DNA from: Elusimicrobiota bacterium
Lineage (GTDB): Bacteria; Elusimicrobiota; Endomicrobiia; Endomicrobiales; Endomicrobiaceae
Direction of reading: 5' to 3'
Assembly (NCBI GenBank): GCA_031274365.1
Contig: JAISQF010000002.1
Location: 1-64,000, forward strand
DNA length: 64,000 nt
Within the stretch, counting starts at the first letter, position 1, and every line of letters starts with the position of its first letter. Below are positions 1 to 8,257 of this stretch, piece by piece. Under the pieces are notes generated by a model. It saw only the letters and a list, made by a program, of their open reading frames with translations, did not search any database and was not told where the DNA came from. The position numbers and the translations under genes are program-made.

Positions 1-147
1 AAGAATTTCCAAAGAACTATCGGTAGATCCGTCATTGACGCAAAGGATTTCAATTTCATTAAAAGTTTGATTGATTAAAGAATCAAGACAAGCGGATAAA
101 TATTCTTGCGCATTAAATAATGGGACGATTATTGAAACGAGAGGAAA
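1..147 (-). CDS. Family 2 glycosyltransferase, N-terminal fragment
   Basis: Reading the minus strand leftward from the poly-G tract gives the classic start of a GT-A fold family 2 glycosyltransferase: VSIIVPLFNAQEYL, then a SLINQTF segment and CVNDGSTDSS. The DGS part belongs to the nucleotide-sugar binding loop. Such enzymes act at the membrane in polysaccharide or lipopolysaccharide assembly. The acceptor and donor cannot be told from 48 residues. The gene runs off the left edge of the window, so the C-terminal part is unseen. Family members usually begin only a few residues before this motif, so the start codon should lie inside or just beyond the G run. No in-frame ATG is present there as the sequence stands, and an in-frame TAA lies upstream. 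The gene is therefore broken, phase-shifted or misassembled at its start. Confidence 0.8.
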
Positions 148-148
148 T

Positions 149-163
149 GGGGGGGGGGGGGGG
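149..163. repeat. Homopolymer run of 15 G
   Basis: Fifteen consecutive G residues in an otherwise AT-rich sequence, unlike anything else in the window. The tract lies exactly where a minus-strand glycosyltransferase begins and where a plus-strand protein fragment loses its N-terminal part. It could be a poly-G sequencing or scaffolding artefact, or a slippage-prone contingency tract of the kind that switches surface-glycan genes in Campylobacter. Confidence 0.9.
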
Positions 164-387
164 TATATTTTAATACATTGTTAGGCGTAAAAGCGTCGAA
201 ATTCGACGGAATAATAGCCGATACAGAAAAGCCCAAAACATTAGAAATTTTGGGAAAATTTGAAAAACTTGTAGTTTTTGAAAACTGTCCACTCTTGACC
301 ATAAATAAAAAACATCCTTTTGATTTTGAAAAAGAGAATATCTACAAGCAAGCAATCCAGACGAGCAGAGAAAAGCTCAGTAAGTAA
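164..387 (+). CDS. C-terminal fragment of an unidentified protein
   Basis: The plus frame is open from the poly-G tract to a TAA at 385-387. It reads like real protein, starting VYFNTLLGVKASKFDG and ending QTSREKLSK, with mixed hydrophobic and charged residues. It has no initiation site of its own: the only internal candidate is a TTG at 178 without a ribosome binding site. It is therefore best seen as the last 70 or so residues of a longer gene cut at the G run. The ending loosely recalls polysaccharide pyruvyltransferase or glycosyltransferase C-termini, but this is a weak impression and no function is assigned. The 82 bases up to the convergent permease gene hold nothing I can identify. 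Confidence 0.4.
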
Positions 388-469
388 AATAAATATGAAA
401 ATATCTCAATTAATTTATGAATCAATATTTCATATCAATTTTATAGTTGAAAAAGCAAAAAATGCCGCG

Positions 470-2116
470 CTACATACTCAATTCTTTCTTCCCGGTCAGT
501 TTGAAAAATAGCAGCAATGTGGCGACTGTAATAACTGTCAATATCGACGATAAAGCGGCGGCTGTTCCGTAATTTCCTCTGAGGACTTCCGTATAAATAG
601 CGATCGTCATTGTTCTTGTGGCTATTGTATAAAGCAAAATTGAAGTGCTGAGTTCCGTAAGTATTGAAAGCCAGCTTAAAACGGCTCCCGATAAAACGCC
701 GGGCAGCATAGCGGGCAAAGTTATTTTCGTAAAAGTTTTTATTTGCGAAGCGCCGAGACTTATCGCGGCTTCTTCCGAGCTAATGCTTATCTGATGTAAA
801 ATTGCGGAGCTTGAACGTATAGTATAAGGAAGTCTTCTGATAGCAAATGATAAAATCATAATAAAAGCCGTTCCGCTAAGCATTAAAGGCTGTTTGTTGA
901 AAGCCGTCAAAAGAGCTATGCCGAGAATTGATCCCGGAACAATATATGGAAACATAGTTGAGACGTCTAAAAGATTTGTCATTGTGTTTGGTCTGCGGAC
1001 CGTCGCATAAGCTATAAGTATTGCTAAAACTATAATTATAATTAAAGCGCTAAAAGCCAAAATAAAAGTGTTGGTGATTGCGTCGCCGACTTTTGAAAAA
1101 GCTATAACATAACTCTGGAGCGAATATCCTTTAACAAAAATTTTCCCGCTTGTTTTTAGAAAAGAAGTGTAAATGACATAAAGTTGCGGCATAATTGCAA
1201 GAACAATATAAGCGTAGACAAAAAGATGAGCGAGAATATTTTTCAATCCTTTTTCTTCTTTTATCTGCATAGGTCGTAAAGAGCTCATAGAATACGCTTT
1301 TCTTTTAGCGATGAGTTTTTGGATTAAGAAAATGGAAGTCGCAAAAATGACGACCATAACGCTTATCGCCGCGGCAAAGCTGTCGTCTTCTCCCATTTCG
1401 CTGATAAATTCAGTGAAAATCAAAACCGGAATAGTTCTAAATCCTTCTCCTATAAGCATCGGCGTTCCAAAATCCGCCAAAGCTCTCATAAAAACTAAAA
1501 GCCCTCCGGCAAGTATAGTAGGCAAAATCAAAGGTCCCACAATTACAAACATTTTTCTAATTCCCGTGCATCCCATACTTTCAGAAGCTTCTATCAAAGA
1601 ACTATCAACCGTCTTTAACGCTCCGGAAACATACATATAAACTAAAGGACAAAGCTGAAGAGTTAAAACAATTAGTATTCCCGTAAATCCATAAATGTCC
1701 GGGGTTTGAATGCCGAGCGTGTTTTTGAAAAATAATGTTATCACGCCGCTTCTGCCAAGCAGTAAAATCCACGCATATGCGCCGATAAAAGGAGCGCTGA
1801 CTGAAGAAAGCAAAATCAAAATTTGTATGGTTGAAGCGAATTTAATTTTTATTGTGTTTAATATATAGGCTATCGGGACGGCAAGAAAAACCGCGCATAT
1901 TGTTACGCTAAAAGTTACAAACATACTATTTATAACCGTTCCGTAATAAAATTTGCTTGAGAAAAATTTTGCAAACGAAGCAATTCCTAAAGTTCCGCTT
2001 GGGAAAATACTTTTAGCCAGCATCGCTAATAAAGGATAAAGCAAAAATATCGCATAAATTAGCAACGCCCCCAGAGTAATAAACGTCCACATATCTCTCT
2101 TTTGTTTTTCTATCAT
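470..2116 (-). CDS. ABC transporter permease, two fused permease halves (iron/2-AEP type)
   Basis: Inner-membrane channel of a binding-protein-dependent importer of the AfuB/FbpB kind. The 548 residues hold two copies of the permease domain (roughly 50-270 and 340-540), each with several hydrophobic helices. Each has a cytoplasmic EAA-type loop that docks on the ATPase: EASESMG followed by a LILPTI segment near residue 190, and EEAAISLGA followed by a LPAMLPG segment near 470. A single fused chain replaces the usual dimer of permeases, as in Fe(III) and 2-aminoethylphosphonate importers. The start ATG overlaps the ATPase stop by ATGA, so the two are translationally coupled. The substrate is not readable from this protein. 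Confidence 0.88.
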   Translation of the reverse strand: MIEKQKRDMWTFITLGALLIYAIFLLYPLLAMLAKSIFPSGTLGIASFAKFFSSKFYYGTVINSMFVTFSVTICAVFLAVPIAYILNTIKIKFASTIQILILLSSVSAPFIGAYAWILLLGRSGVITLFFKNTLGIQTPDIYGFTGILIVLTLQLCPLVYMYVSGALKTVDSSLIEASESMGCTGIRKMFVIVGPLILPTILAGGLLVFMRALADFGTPMLIGEGFRTIPVLIFTEFISEMGEDDSFAAAISVMVVIFATSIFLIQKLIAKRKAYSMSSLRPMQIKEEKGLKNILAHLFVYAYIVLAIMPQLYVIYTSFLKTSGKIFVKGYSLQSYVIAFSKVGDAITNTFILAFSALIIIIVLAILIAYATVRRPNTMTNLLDVSTMFPYIVPGSILGIALLTAFNKQPLMLSGTAFIMILSFAIRRLPYTIRSSSAILHQISISSEEAAISLGASQIKTFTKITLPAMLPGVLSGAVLSWLSILTELSTSILLYTIATRTMTIAIYTEVLRGNYGTAAALSSILTVITVATLLLFFKLTGKKELSM

Positions 2117-3204
2117 TTTGATCCTCCCAAAGAAAGATTTTTTCTTCCGTCGGCTGTGAAAATATTTATCCTTGGAGCGTCAATTTTTAGCAAGACTTCC
2201 GTCCCCGGCGCATAAACCGCTCTTTGAGTCGAACGCTCTATAACCTCAACTTGTTGTTTGTTTTTGAGCTCTATAAAATAGTGAGTGTTAAGTCCTAAAA
2301 ACACGCTGTGCTTTATAATTCCTTTTATGCCGTCGGATTTGTCTTGGCTTATAAAAAATTCTTCCGGTCGAACCGAGACTTTCACATTTTTCTCAGACGT
2401 TTGAGAATTTGCATTGGGCGGACAATTCGCATTGATTGAATAATTGTCAAAACTGACTAAATCGCCGGAAAGTTTTGCGTCTAAAATATTTGTTCTGCCG
2501 ATAAATGTGGCGACAAATAAATTGGCGGGTTTTTGATAAGTTATTTGAGGCTGGCCTATTTGCTCTATTATACCTTTATTCATAATAGCCAATCTGTCCG
2601 AAACGGCCATAGCTTCCTCTTGATCGTGAGTGACATAAATAGTCGTGATGCCGAATTCTCTTTGAATGCTTTTTATAGCGTTTCGCATATCAACTCTTAG
2701 TTTAGCGTCAAGATTTGAAAGAGGCTCGTCCATCAGCAAAACGTCGGGCTCTATGACGATAGCTCTTGCAAGCGCCACCCTTTGCTGCTGGCCGCCCGAG
2801 AGATTTTCCGGCATACGATTTTTATATTCTTCAATTTGAACTATCTCCAAAATATTTTTAACTTTCTGAGCTATTTTTGATTTTTCCATATGGCGATTTG
2901 TAAGTCCGAAAGCCACATTTTTTGTGACATTCATATGAGGAAAAATCGCATAGTTTTGAAAAACCATTCCGATATTTCTTGAGCCCGGAGCAAGATTATT
3001 TATAAGCTTATCGTTAAAATAAATTTCTCCGCCCTCTATGGAATTAAATCCCGCCACCATTCTTAAAAGCGTCGTTTTTCCGCAGCCCGAGGGGCCAAGC
3101 AATGTAAAAAACTCGCCTTCATTAACTTCTAAAGATAAGTCGGGAATTACCGTATTATTGCCATATCTTTTTACAATATTCTTAAAACTTATTTTTACGC
3201 TCAT
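2113..3204 (-). CDS. ABC transporter ATP-binding protein (FbpC/PotA type)
   Basis: Cytoplasmic ATPase energising the adjacent importer. At 363 residues it has the length of the Fe(III)/spermidine/maltose class, with an N-terminal nucleotide-binding domain and a C-terminal TOBE-like domain from about residue 280. Walker A is GPSGCGKTT (37-45), the Q-loop is VFQNYAIFPH, the signature is LSGGQQQR (135-142), Walker B is VLLMDE (155-160) and the switch histidine is in YVTHDQEEA. A TAGGAGG ribosome site precedes the ATG. It lies just downstream of a terminator that separates it from the binding protein, so it is probably made in smaller amounts than that protein. Confidence 0.92.
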   Translation of the reverse strand: MSVKISFKNIVKRYGNNTVIPDLSLEVNEGEFFTLLGPSGCGKTTLLRMVAGFNSIEGGEIYFNDKLINNLAPGSRNIGMVFQNYAIFPHMNVTKNVAFGLTNRHMEKSKIAQKVKNILEIVQIEEYKNRMPENLSGGQQQRVALARAIVIEPDVLLMDEPLSNLDAKLRVDMRNAIKSIQREFGITTIYVTHDQEEAMAVSDRLAIMNKGIIEQIGQPQITYQKPANLFVATFIGRTNILDAKLSGDLVSFDNYSINANCPPNANSQTSEKNVKVSVRPEEFFISQDKSDGIKGIIKHSVFLGLNTHYFIELKNKQQVEVIERSTQRAVYAPGTEVLLKIDAPRINIFTADGRKNLSLGGSK

Positions 3205-3224
3205 TTGCCTGCCTCCTATTTAAT

Positions 3225-3256
3225 AAAAAACCCGCCGTTGTTTTTTCAGCGGCGGG
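3225..3256 (-). terminator. Rho-independent terminator or attenuator after the second binding-protein gene
   Basis: On the minus strand CCCGCCG pairs with CGGCGGG (3250-3256 with 3231-3237), followed by six T (complement of 3225-3230). It sits between the binding-protein stop at 3265 and the ATPase start at 3204. It probably lets only part of transcription pass into the ATPase and permease genes, a usual way of making binding protein in excess. Confidence 0.8.
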
Positions 3257-3264
3257 TCCTTTAT

Positions 3265-4269
3265 TTACTTATTTACGGTTGTAAAAATCTTTTTATATCT
3301 GTCGAGAATTTCCTGTCTGTGCGCATTAACGTAAGCCGTGTCTATCTCAACTATTTTTATTTCATCTAAAGGTTTCATATAAGACGCTACGGGGACATCA
3401 TTTCTTATCGGCCTAACCGTAGTCTGCGAGCCGTAAATTTCCTGCGCTTTTTTGCTTGTCATAAAGTCGATAAACTTTTTAGCGTTCTCAAGATTTTTAG
3501 CGCCTTTAACTATTGCCATAGCGGCCGTATTAAAAGCGGCGCCTTCTTTCATATACACGAGCTTAACGGGAGCATTGCTTCTAACATAGTTTATAGAATT
3601 ATCCTCGTTAGAAAGCCCTAAAACATATTCGCCGTCAGCCACAGTTTTAGGAACGCCGCCGGAAGAGCCCGCTATTTTACCTTTATTGACAACAAGCAGT
3701 TTTTCAACAAAATCCCAGCCTTTTTTATTTGTCACATTGCCGCCAATATCATAGAGCATATTGACTAAATGAGCAAAAGCCGAGCCTGAAGCCGACGGAT
3801 CGGCCATAATGATTTTGCCTGATAATGCGGGATTGATGATGTCGGCGTAACCTTCGATTTTAATATCGCCTATAAGATTTGTATTGACAATCAAAAGACT
3901 TCCGTCGAGACAAAATATCGTAACTTTGTCCGCTTTATTGCGATATGCTTTTGGCAAATCGGCATTATTTACGGAAATGTAATTTTCAAATAAATCTAAA
4001 TTGTCCATATAAATAGAATATACTCCGCCCCAAGCGACATCGGCTATGGGATTAGCGCTTTCAGATTTAAGTCTCTTAAAAACTTCGCCTATGCCTACGG
4101 CGATAATTTCAACTTTAATCCCCGTTTCTTTTTCAAAAGCGCCGACAAGAGCGTTTGTATGCTCTTCATTATGAGGCGTATAAACCGTAAGTTTTTCGCC
4201 GGTTTTATTACTTCCTCCGCAAGCTGTAAGAATAACTGTAAATAAAAGCAAGATTAGTATTTTTTTCAT
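3265..4269 (-). CDS. Extracellular solute-binding lipoprotein of the ABC importer, copy 2
   Basis: Periplasmic or membrane-anchored substrate receptor (family 1 binding proteins, AfuA/FbpA-like). It begins with a lipoprotein signal: a hydrophobic run, then the lipobox LTAC with Cys17 as lipidation site. Next come KLTVYTPHNEE and the typical FEKETGIKVEI segment, and ADVAWGG around residue 80, as in Fe(III) and 2-aminoethylphosphonate receptors. The 334 residues match the family length. It is clearly a paralogue of the protein at 4323-5339, sharing motifs such as KGAKNLENAKKF and TVRP, so the pair arose by tandem duplication. The ligand is uncertain: iron is a guess from the ATPase and permease class. 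Confidence 0.85.
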   Translation of the reverse strand: MKKILILLLFTVILTACGGSNKTGEKLTVYTPHNEEHTNALVGAFEKETGIKVEIIAVGIGEVFKRLKSESANPIADVAWGGVYSIYMDNLDLFENYISVNNADLPKAYRNKADKVTIFCLDGSLLIVNTNLIGDIKIEGYADIINPALSGKIIMADPSASGSAFAHLVNMLYDIGGNVTNKKGWDFVEKLLVVNKGKIAGSSGGVPKTVADGEYVLGLSNEDNSINYVRSNAPVKLVYMKEGAAFNTAAMAIVKGAKNLENAKKFIDFMTSKKAQEIYGSQTTVRPIRNDVPVASYMKPLDEIKIVEIDTAYVNAHRQEILDRYKKIFTTVNK

Positions 4270-4284
4270 ATGGTATCCTTTTAG

Positions 4285-4311
4285 AAAAAACGCGGCAATT
4301 TAATTGCCGCG
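4285..4311 (-). terminator. Strong terminator between the two binding-protein genes
   Basis: A perfect ten-base-pair inverted repeat, CGCGGCAATT and AATTGCCGCG (4291-4300 with 4302-4311), with an effectively tiny loop, followed on the minus strand by six T (4285-4290). The position, 12 bases after the upstream stop codon, is that of a textbook intrinsic terminator. Confidence 0.85.
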
Positions 4312-4322
4312 TTTCTCCATTT

Positions 4323-5339
4323 TTATTTGCTTATCTCTGTGAAAATTCTTTTGTAATGATCTACAATCGCATTCTTATTTTTCTGAACGTAATCGTAATC
4401 TTCATTTATAACATTTATTTCGTTTATCGGCTTCATATAAGAACCAAGCTCCGCATCAGCTCTTACTGGACGGACGGTAAGCTGCGTTCCTATTATATCC
4501 TGCGCTTTTTTGCTTGTGATAAAATCTAAAAACTTTTTAGCGTTTTCAAGATTTTTAGCGCCTTTGACTATGGCCGAACCGGGATATAAGAAAACAACTC
4601 CCTCTTTCATATATACTATTTCAACCGGAGCTCCGTCGCGGACATAAGCCGCCGACGGATCTTCATACGTAATGCCGACGGTATATTCTCCTCCCGCCAC
4701 TCCTTTATGAACTGCCGATGAAGAATTCAATATCTTTCCGTTTACTTGAATAAGCAGCGCTTTAACAAAATTCCAGCCCGCGGGATTTGTATAATTTCCG
4801 CCGACTGCAAGAAGCATATTTGTTAAATGAGCAAAAGCCGAACTTGAATTTGAAGGATCGCCCATGGCGATTTTCCCTTTCAATTTCGGATTTAATAAAT
4901 CTCTATAACCCTCGATTGTTATGTCGCCGATAAGATTTTTGTTGACCAAAAGAACGCTTCCGTCCAAACAATAAGTAGTAATTTTTTTAGTGGTATTTTG
5001 ATATTGCTTTGGCAGATCTTTATCATTTTCAGAGACATATTCTTCAAGAAGGTCTAAATTACTTGCATAAATAGCCCAAGAACCTCCCCACAAAACGTCG
5101 GCGTTTGGATTATTTTTTTCAGCTTCGACGCGCTTAAAAATTTCTCCCGTTCCCGTCGAAATAATTTCGACTTTAATTCCGGTTTCTTTTTCAAAAGCGC
5201 CGATGATATTATCCACTAAGTCCTCGGTATTTGGCGAGTAAATCACAAGCTTGCCGGCTTTTGACGAACTTGAACCGCAGCCTACAAAAACAATTCCTGC
5301 AAAAAGCAAAGACACGGATAAAGCGATTAGTTTTTTCAT
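4323..5339 (-). CDS. Extracellular solute-binding lipoprotein of the ABC importer, copy 1
   Basis: First of two tandem substrate receptors. The 338 residues begin with a signal peptide ending in the lipobox FVGC (Cys21) and a Ser-rich linker. KLVIYSPNTEDL, FEKETGIKVEI and ADVLWGG follow, the same framework as the paralogue downstream. The last third (KKFLDFITSKKAQD, TVRP) is also shared. The ribosome site AAGGAGG lies just before the ATG. Because each receptor is followed by its own terminator while only one ATPase and one permease exist, the two receptors probably feed the same channel with different ligands or affinities. Confidence 0.85.
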   Translation of the reverse strand: MKKLIALSVSLLFAGIVFVGCGSSSSKAGKLVIYSPNTEDLVDNIIGAFEKETGIKVEIISTGTGEIFKRVEAEKNNPNADVLWGGSWAIYASNLDLLEEYVSENDKDLPKQYQNTTKKITTYCLDGSVLLVNKNLIGDITIEGYRDLLNPKLKGKIAMGDPSNSSSAFAHLTNMLLAVGGNYTNPAGWNFVKALLIQVNGKILNSSSAVHKGVAGGEYTVGITYEDPSAAYVRDGAPVEIVYMKEGVVFLYPGSAIVKGAKNLENAKKFLDFITSKKAQDIIGTQLTVRPVRADAELGSYMKPINEINVINEDYDYVQKNKNAIVDHYKRIFTEISK

Positions 5340-5398
5340 TTTGCCTCCTTAAAATAAAATCCCGCGGGCATAAAAATACGCGCTAGATTTTTTATAAC

Positions 5399-6590
5399 TT
5401 AAAAATTTACGTCTTTGCCAAAATAAATAGCGTCAAAAAGTTTTTCCATCTCTTTAGGCGTTATAGGTCTTGGATTTGATCCTGTGCATGCGTCGCCAAC
5501 GGCTCTTTCGGATATCAAAGCGTTGTTTTTCTCAAAATCAGCTTCTTTTACAACTTGTCCTTTATAATTGTAATCTTTAAGCGATAGAGGAATTTGGAAT
5601 TTTTTATTGAGATCTTTTATAGCTTGTATATAAGATTTGACAAGTTCGGCGTCGGTAGAGCCTTTCAATTGCAAGGCGCGGGCAATATCGGCATATCTTT
5701 TCTCGGCATTTTTTGCATTATATTCAATTACATAAGGAAGATATATCGCATTTGCGCAGCCATGAGGTATATGATATACGGCGCCGGTTTTGTGAGCCAT
5801 TGAATGAGTAATTCCAAGCAATGCGTTTGAAAAAGCCTGTCCCGCAAGACATTGAGCATAGTGCATTTCTTCGCGCGCTTTTTTGTCTGCGCTTTCATAA
5901 GAGGGAATCAACTGCTTAAAAATCATTTGAATTGCTTTTATCGCAAGCGGGTCTGTAAATGGAGAATTGGCCGTCGATACATAAGCTTCGGTCGCATGGG
6001 TCAATGCGTCCATACCTGTAAAAGCCGTGAGATCTTTAGGCATAGTGTCCGTTAAATCCGGATCAAGAATTCCTATGTCGGGAGTTATATTAAAATCAGC
6101 CAAAGGATATTTTATAGGAGGATTTGCCGTATAATCTGTGATAACTGAAAAAGCCGTAACTTCCGTGGCTGTTCCTGAAGTTGATGGAATTGCTATAAAT
6201 CTTGCTTTGCTGCGAAGTTCCGGAATGTTAAAAGGTTTTTCTATTTCCGACCATTTTGCGTCGGGATGCTCGTAAAATATCCACATTGCTTTTGCCGCGT
6301 CTATTGGAGAACCGCCGCCTATTGAAATTATCAAGTCCGGCTGGAATTCTCTCATAAAAGCCGCGCCTTTTTCCACTGTTGTTGTCGAGGGATCGGGTTC
6401 TACGCCTTCAAAAAGTTTAACCTCAATGCCCGCTTCTTTTAAGTATTGCTGCGCTCTATCTAAAAATCCTCCTTTTTTCATAGAGCTTCCGCCTAAAACG
6501 ATAACAGCTTTTTTACCCTTAAGATTTTTTAACTCGCTAAGAGTTCCTCTTCCATAATACAAATCTCTGGGTAATGTAAATCTTGCCATA
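5399..6590 (-). CDS. Iron-containing (type III) alcohol dehydrogenase
   Basis: NAD(P)-dependent oxidoreductase probably reducing an aldehyde to an alcohol (ethanol or a diol) during fermentation. From the ATG at 6590 it has 396 residues, normal for the family. A frame extension of 21 codons further upstream is rejected because GAGGAGAATT sits directly before this ATG. The nucleotide loop is GGGSPIDAAK (91-100) and STSGTATEV follows. The metal site is visible as D in DALTHATEA, H in HSMAHKTGA and H in HIPHGCANA. The C-terminus GDACTGSNPRP resembles AdhE-type and 1,3-propanediol dehydrogenases. The exact substrate is not determined. An inverted repeat lies about 25 bases upstream of the start. 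Confidence 0.9.
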
Positions 6591-6614
6591 ATTCTCCTCC
6601 CGCTATAATTTATT

Positions 6615-6635
6615 TTATGAGGTGTTTCCTCATAA
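6615..6635. promoter_or_regulatory. Inverted repeat upstream of the alcohol dehydrogenase, candidate operator
   Basis: TTATGAGG and CCTCATAA form a perfect 8-base inverted repeat with a 5-base spacer. A possible minus-strand -10 box TATTAT (complement of 6644-6649) places it at or just after the transcription start, a usual position for a repressor site. It could also act as an RNA hairpin in the leader. No known regulator site was matched. Confidence 0.45.
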
Positions 6636-6709
6636 GCAAGCGTATAATACAAAAAATGCGCGATAAAAGGAAGTTAAATTGTTCGTCGTATTATATATGC
6701 CATTATCAT

Positions 6710-6769
6710 TATAATGAGACAAATCCGCAGCGGCGGAAAGCGATGCAGGCTGTCCTTATTTGAAAAAGG
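6710..6769 (+). promoter_or_regulatory. Putative -10 box and GC-rich leader before psd
   Basis: TATAAT at 6710-6715 has no convincing -35 box. It is followed at once by an unusually GC-rich stretch for this genome, which can fold. GACA (6718-6721) can pair with TGTC (6751-6754), enclosing a CCGC/GCGG stem. CCTT...AAGG follows at about 6754-6769. I do not recognise it as a known riboswitch. The remaining bases up to 6832 are AT-rich and end in AAGGAG before the psd start. Confidence 0.3.
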
Positions 6770-6832
6770 ATTAAATAATTGATAGTATTTTCTAATATTG
6801 AAATGTAAAATATTAAATTTTAAGGAGATTAT

Positions 6833-7468
6833 ATGTCTATTGTCAGAGAGGGTTATCCGTTTATTTTTATTAGCGCTATTGTCGGATTTTTACTGTTGAT
6901 ATTATCAATAATGTTGCTTACAATATTTAACGTTGTGCTTTTTGTTTTAGGAATAATATTTTTACTGCTATCGTTATTTTGTATATACTTCTTTAGAGAT
7001 CCGTTTGTTGAAATTACAAAAGGAGAGGACTTAATTATTTCTCCTTGCAACGGAACGGTTTTAGAAGTTGGGGAAAATGAAAAGGAAAAAATAATAAGAG
7101 TTTTTTTGTCCGTTTTAGACGTTCATTTGCAAAGATCTCCCGTTTGCGGAATAGTCCAAAAGGTTGAGCATAAAGCCGGAAAGTTTTTGAAAGCTATGGA
7201 TCCGCAGGCTCATATAGTAAATGAACAAAACATTATTCATATTAAAAATGATCAGGGCGTTTTTATCGTAAAACAAATAGCGGGAATTTTAGCGCGCCGC
7301 TGCGTGTCTTGGGTAAAAGCGGGAGATATTCTTAAAACGGGCGATAAAATAGGAGTTATAAAATTCAGCTCTCAAGTTGATTTGCATTTTCCTAAAAATA
7401 TAGAAGTAAAAATTAAGGCCGGTGATAAAGTTGTTTCCGGGGTAACTGTTTTTGGAGAGATTAAATGA
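6833..7468 (+). CDS. psd: Phosphatidylserine decarboxylase (Psd-like), atypical cleavage site
   Basis: Converts phosphatidylserine to phosphatidylethanolamine at the inner membrane, using a pyruvoyl group made by self-cleavage. The 211 residues match the short form of the family. Two hydrophobic segments lie near the N-terminus (about 9-52), then FFRDP, the catalytic DVHLQRSPV (about 96-104) and VKQIAGILARR (about 147-156). Where relatives have FGSR, with cleavage between Gly and Ser, this protein has FSSQ (178-181). Ser180 is in the pyruvoyl-forming place but the preceding Gly is Ser. It overlaps the synthase gene pssA by ATGA, confirming the pathway. Activity is likely, but self-processing at a Ser-Ser bond is unproven. 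Confidence 0.85.
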   Translation: MSIVREGYPFIFISAIVGFLLLILSIMLLTIFNVVLFVLGIIFLLLSLFCIYFFRDPFVEITKGEDLIISPCNGTVLEVGENEKEKIIRVFLSVLDVHLQRSPVCGIVQKVEHKAGKFLKAMDPQAHIVNEQNIIHIKNDQGVFIVKQIAGILARRCVSWVKAGDILKTGDKIGVIKFSSQVDLHFPKNIEVKIKAGDKVVSGVTVFGEIK

Positions 7469-8253
7469 AAGAAAATGTAAGAAAAGGTGTCTATATAGTG
7501 CCCACATTATTTACATGTGGAAATATGACTTTCGGTTTTCTGTCTATGCTTTCTTCGATAGACGGATTTTTTACAAGAGCCGCGTGGTTTCTTATTTGCG
7601 CCATAGTCTGCGATATGCTCGATGGACGCATTGCGAGAATGACAAAAACTTCAAGCGAGTTCGGCGTTCAGATGGATTCTTTAAGCGATTTAATTTCATT
7701 TGGACTTGCGCCGGCCACTATGATGTATATGCTGGGTCTAAAAAGTATGGGAAAAATAGGTGTAGCGATAGCCGTGTTTTTTGTTTTATGCAGTGCGTTA
7801 AGACTTGCCAAATTTAACGTTATGGCTAATGACGGTATAGTTCATAAAACATTTATAGGTCTGCCCACTCCAGCTTCGGCGGGAGTGATAATATCTTTCG
7901 TTTTAAGTTATGAGCTGCTTAGCCCGTCGGGGCAAACATTGAATTTCAAAACTATACCGATGTTGATGGATTCTATGCCGATATTTTTTAAGATAATGCC
8001 CGTCGTGATGATATGTTTATCTTTTTTGATGATTTCAAATGTTCCGTATTGGTCGTTTAAGAAAGTGAAATTATCAAGGCCGAAAGCAATGCGCATAATC
8101 GTGCTGCTTGTGGTGGCGGCGATATTGGTTTTGGTTTTTCCTCAAAATATCTTTTTTATATTGTTTTCAGTTTATGCTTTATCGGGCATTGTAATGTATA
8201 TATCAAGATTTTTGTTTAGGAAATTCCCCCAAAAAAATAAAGAGGATAAATAA
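7465..8253 (+). CDS. pssA: CDP-diacylglycerol--serine O-phosphatidyltransferase
   Basis: Integral membrane enzyme joining CDP-diacylglycerol and L-serine to give phosphatidylserine and CMP, the substrate of the decarboxylase encoded just upstream. The CDP-alcohol phosphotransferase signature is complete: D53-G54, A57-R58, G67, D71 and D75 in the pattern DGxxARx8GxxxDxxxD. The 262 residues contain several hydrophobic helices and end in a basic tail. The start overlaps the psd stop by four bases. The same pair, usually in this order, is common in Gram-negative bacteria. Confidence 0.93.
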   Translation: MKENVRKGVYIVPTLFTCGNMTFGFLSMLSSIDGFFTRAAWFLICAIVCDMLDGRIARMTKTSSEFGVQMDSLSDLISFGLAPATMMYMLGLKSMGKIGVAIAVFFVLCSALRLAKFNVMANDGIVHKTFIGLPTPASAGVIISFVLSYELLSPSGQTLNFKTIPMLMDSMPIFFKIMPVVMICLSFLMISNVPYWSFKKVKLSRPKAMRIIVLLVVAAILVLVFPQNIFFILFSVYALSGIVMYISRFLFRKFPQKNKEDK

Positions 8254-8257
8254 TGTA

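Noticed and set aside
390..511. Short plus-strand frame starting MKISQLIYES after the left-edge fragment
   Set aside because: The frame soon becomes antisense to the permease C-terminus and stops; there is no strong ribosome site. It could be the start of a lost gene but cannot be supported.
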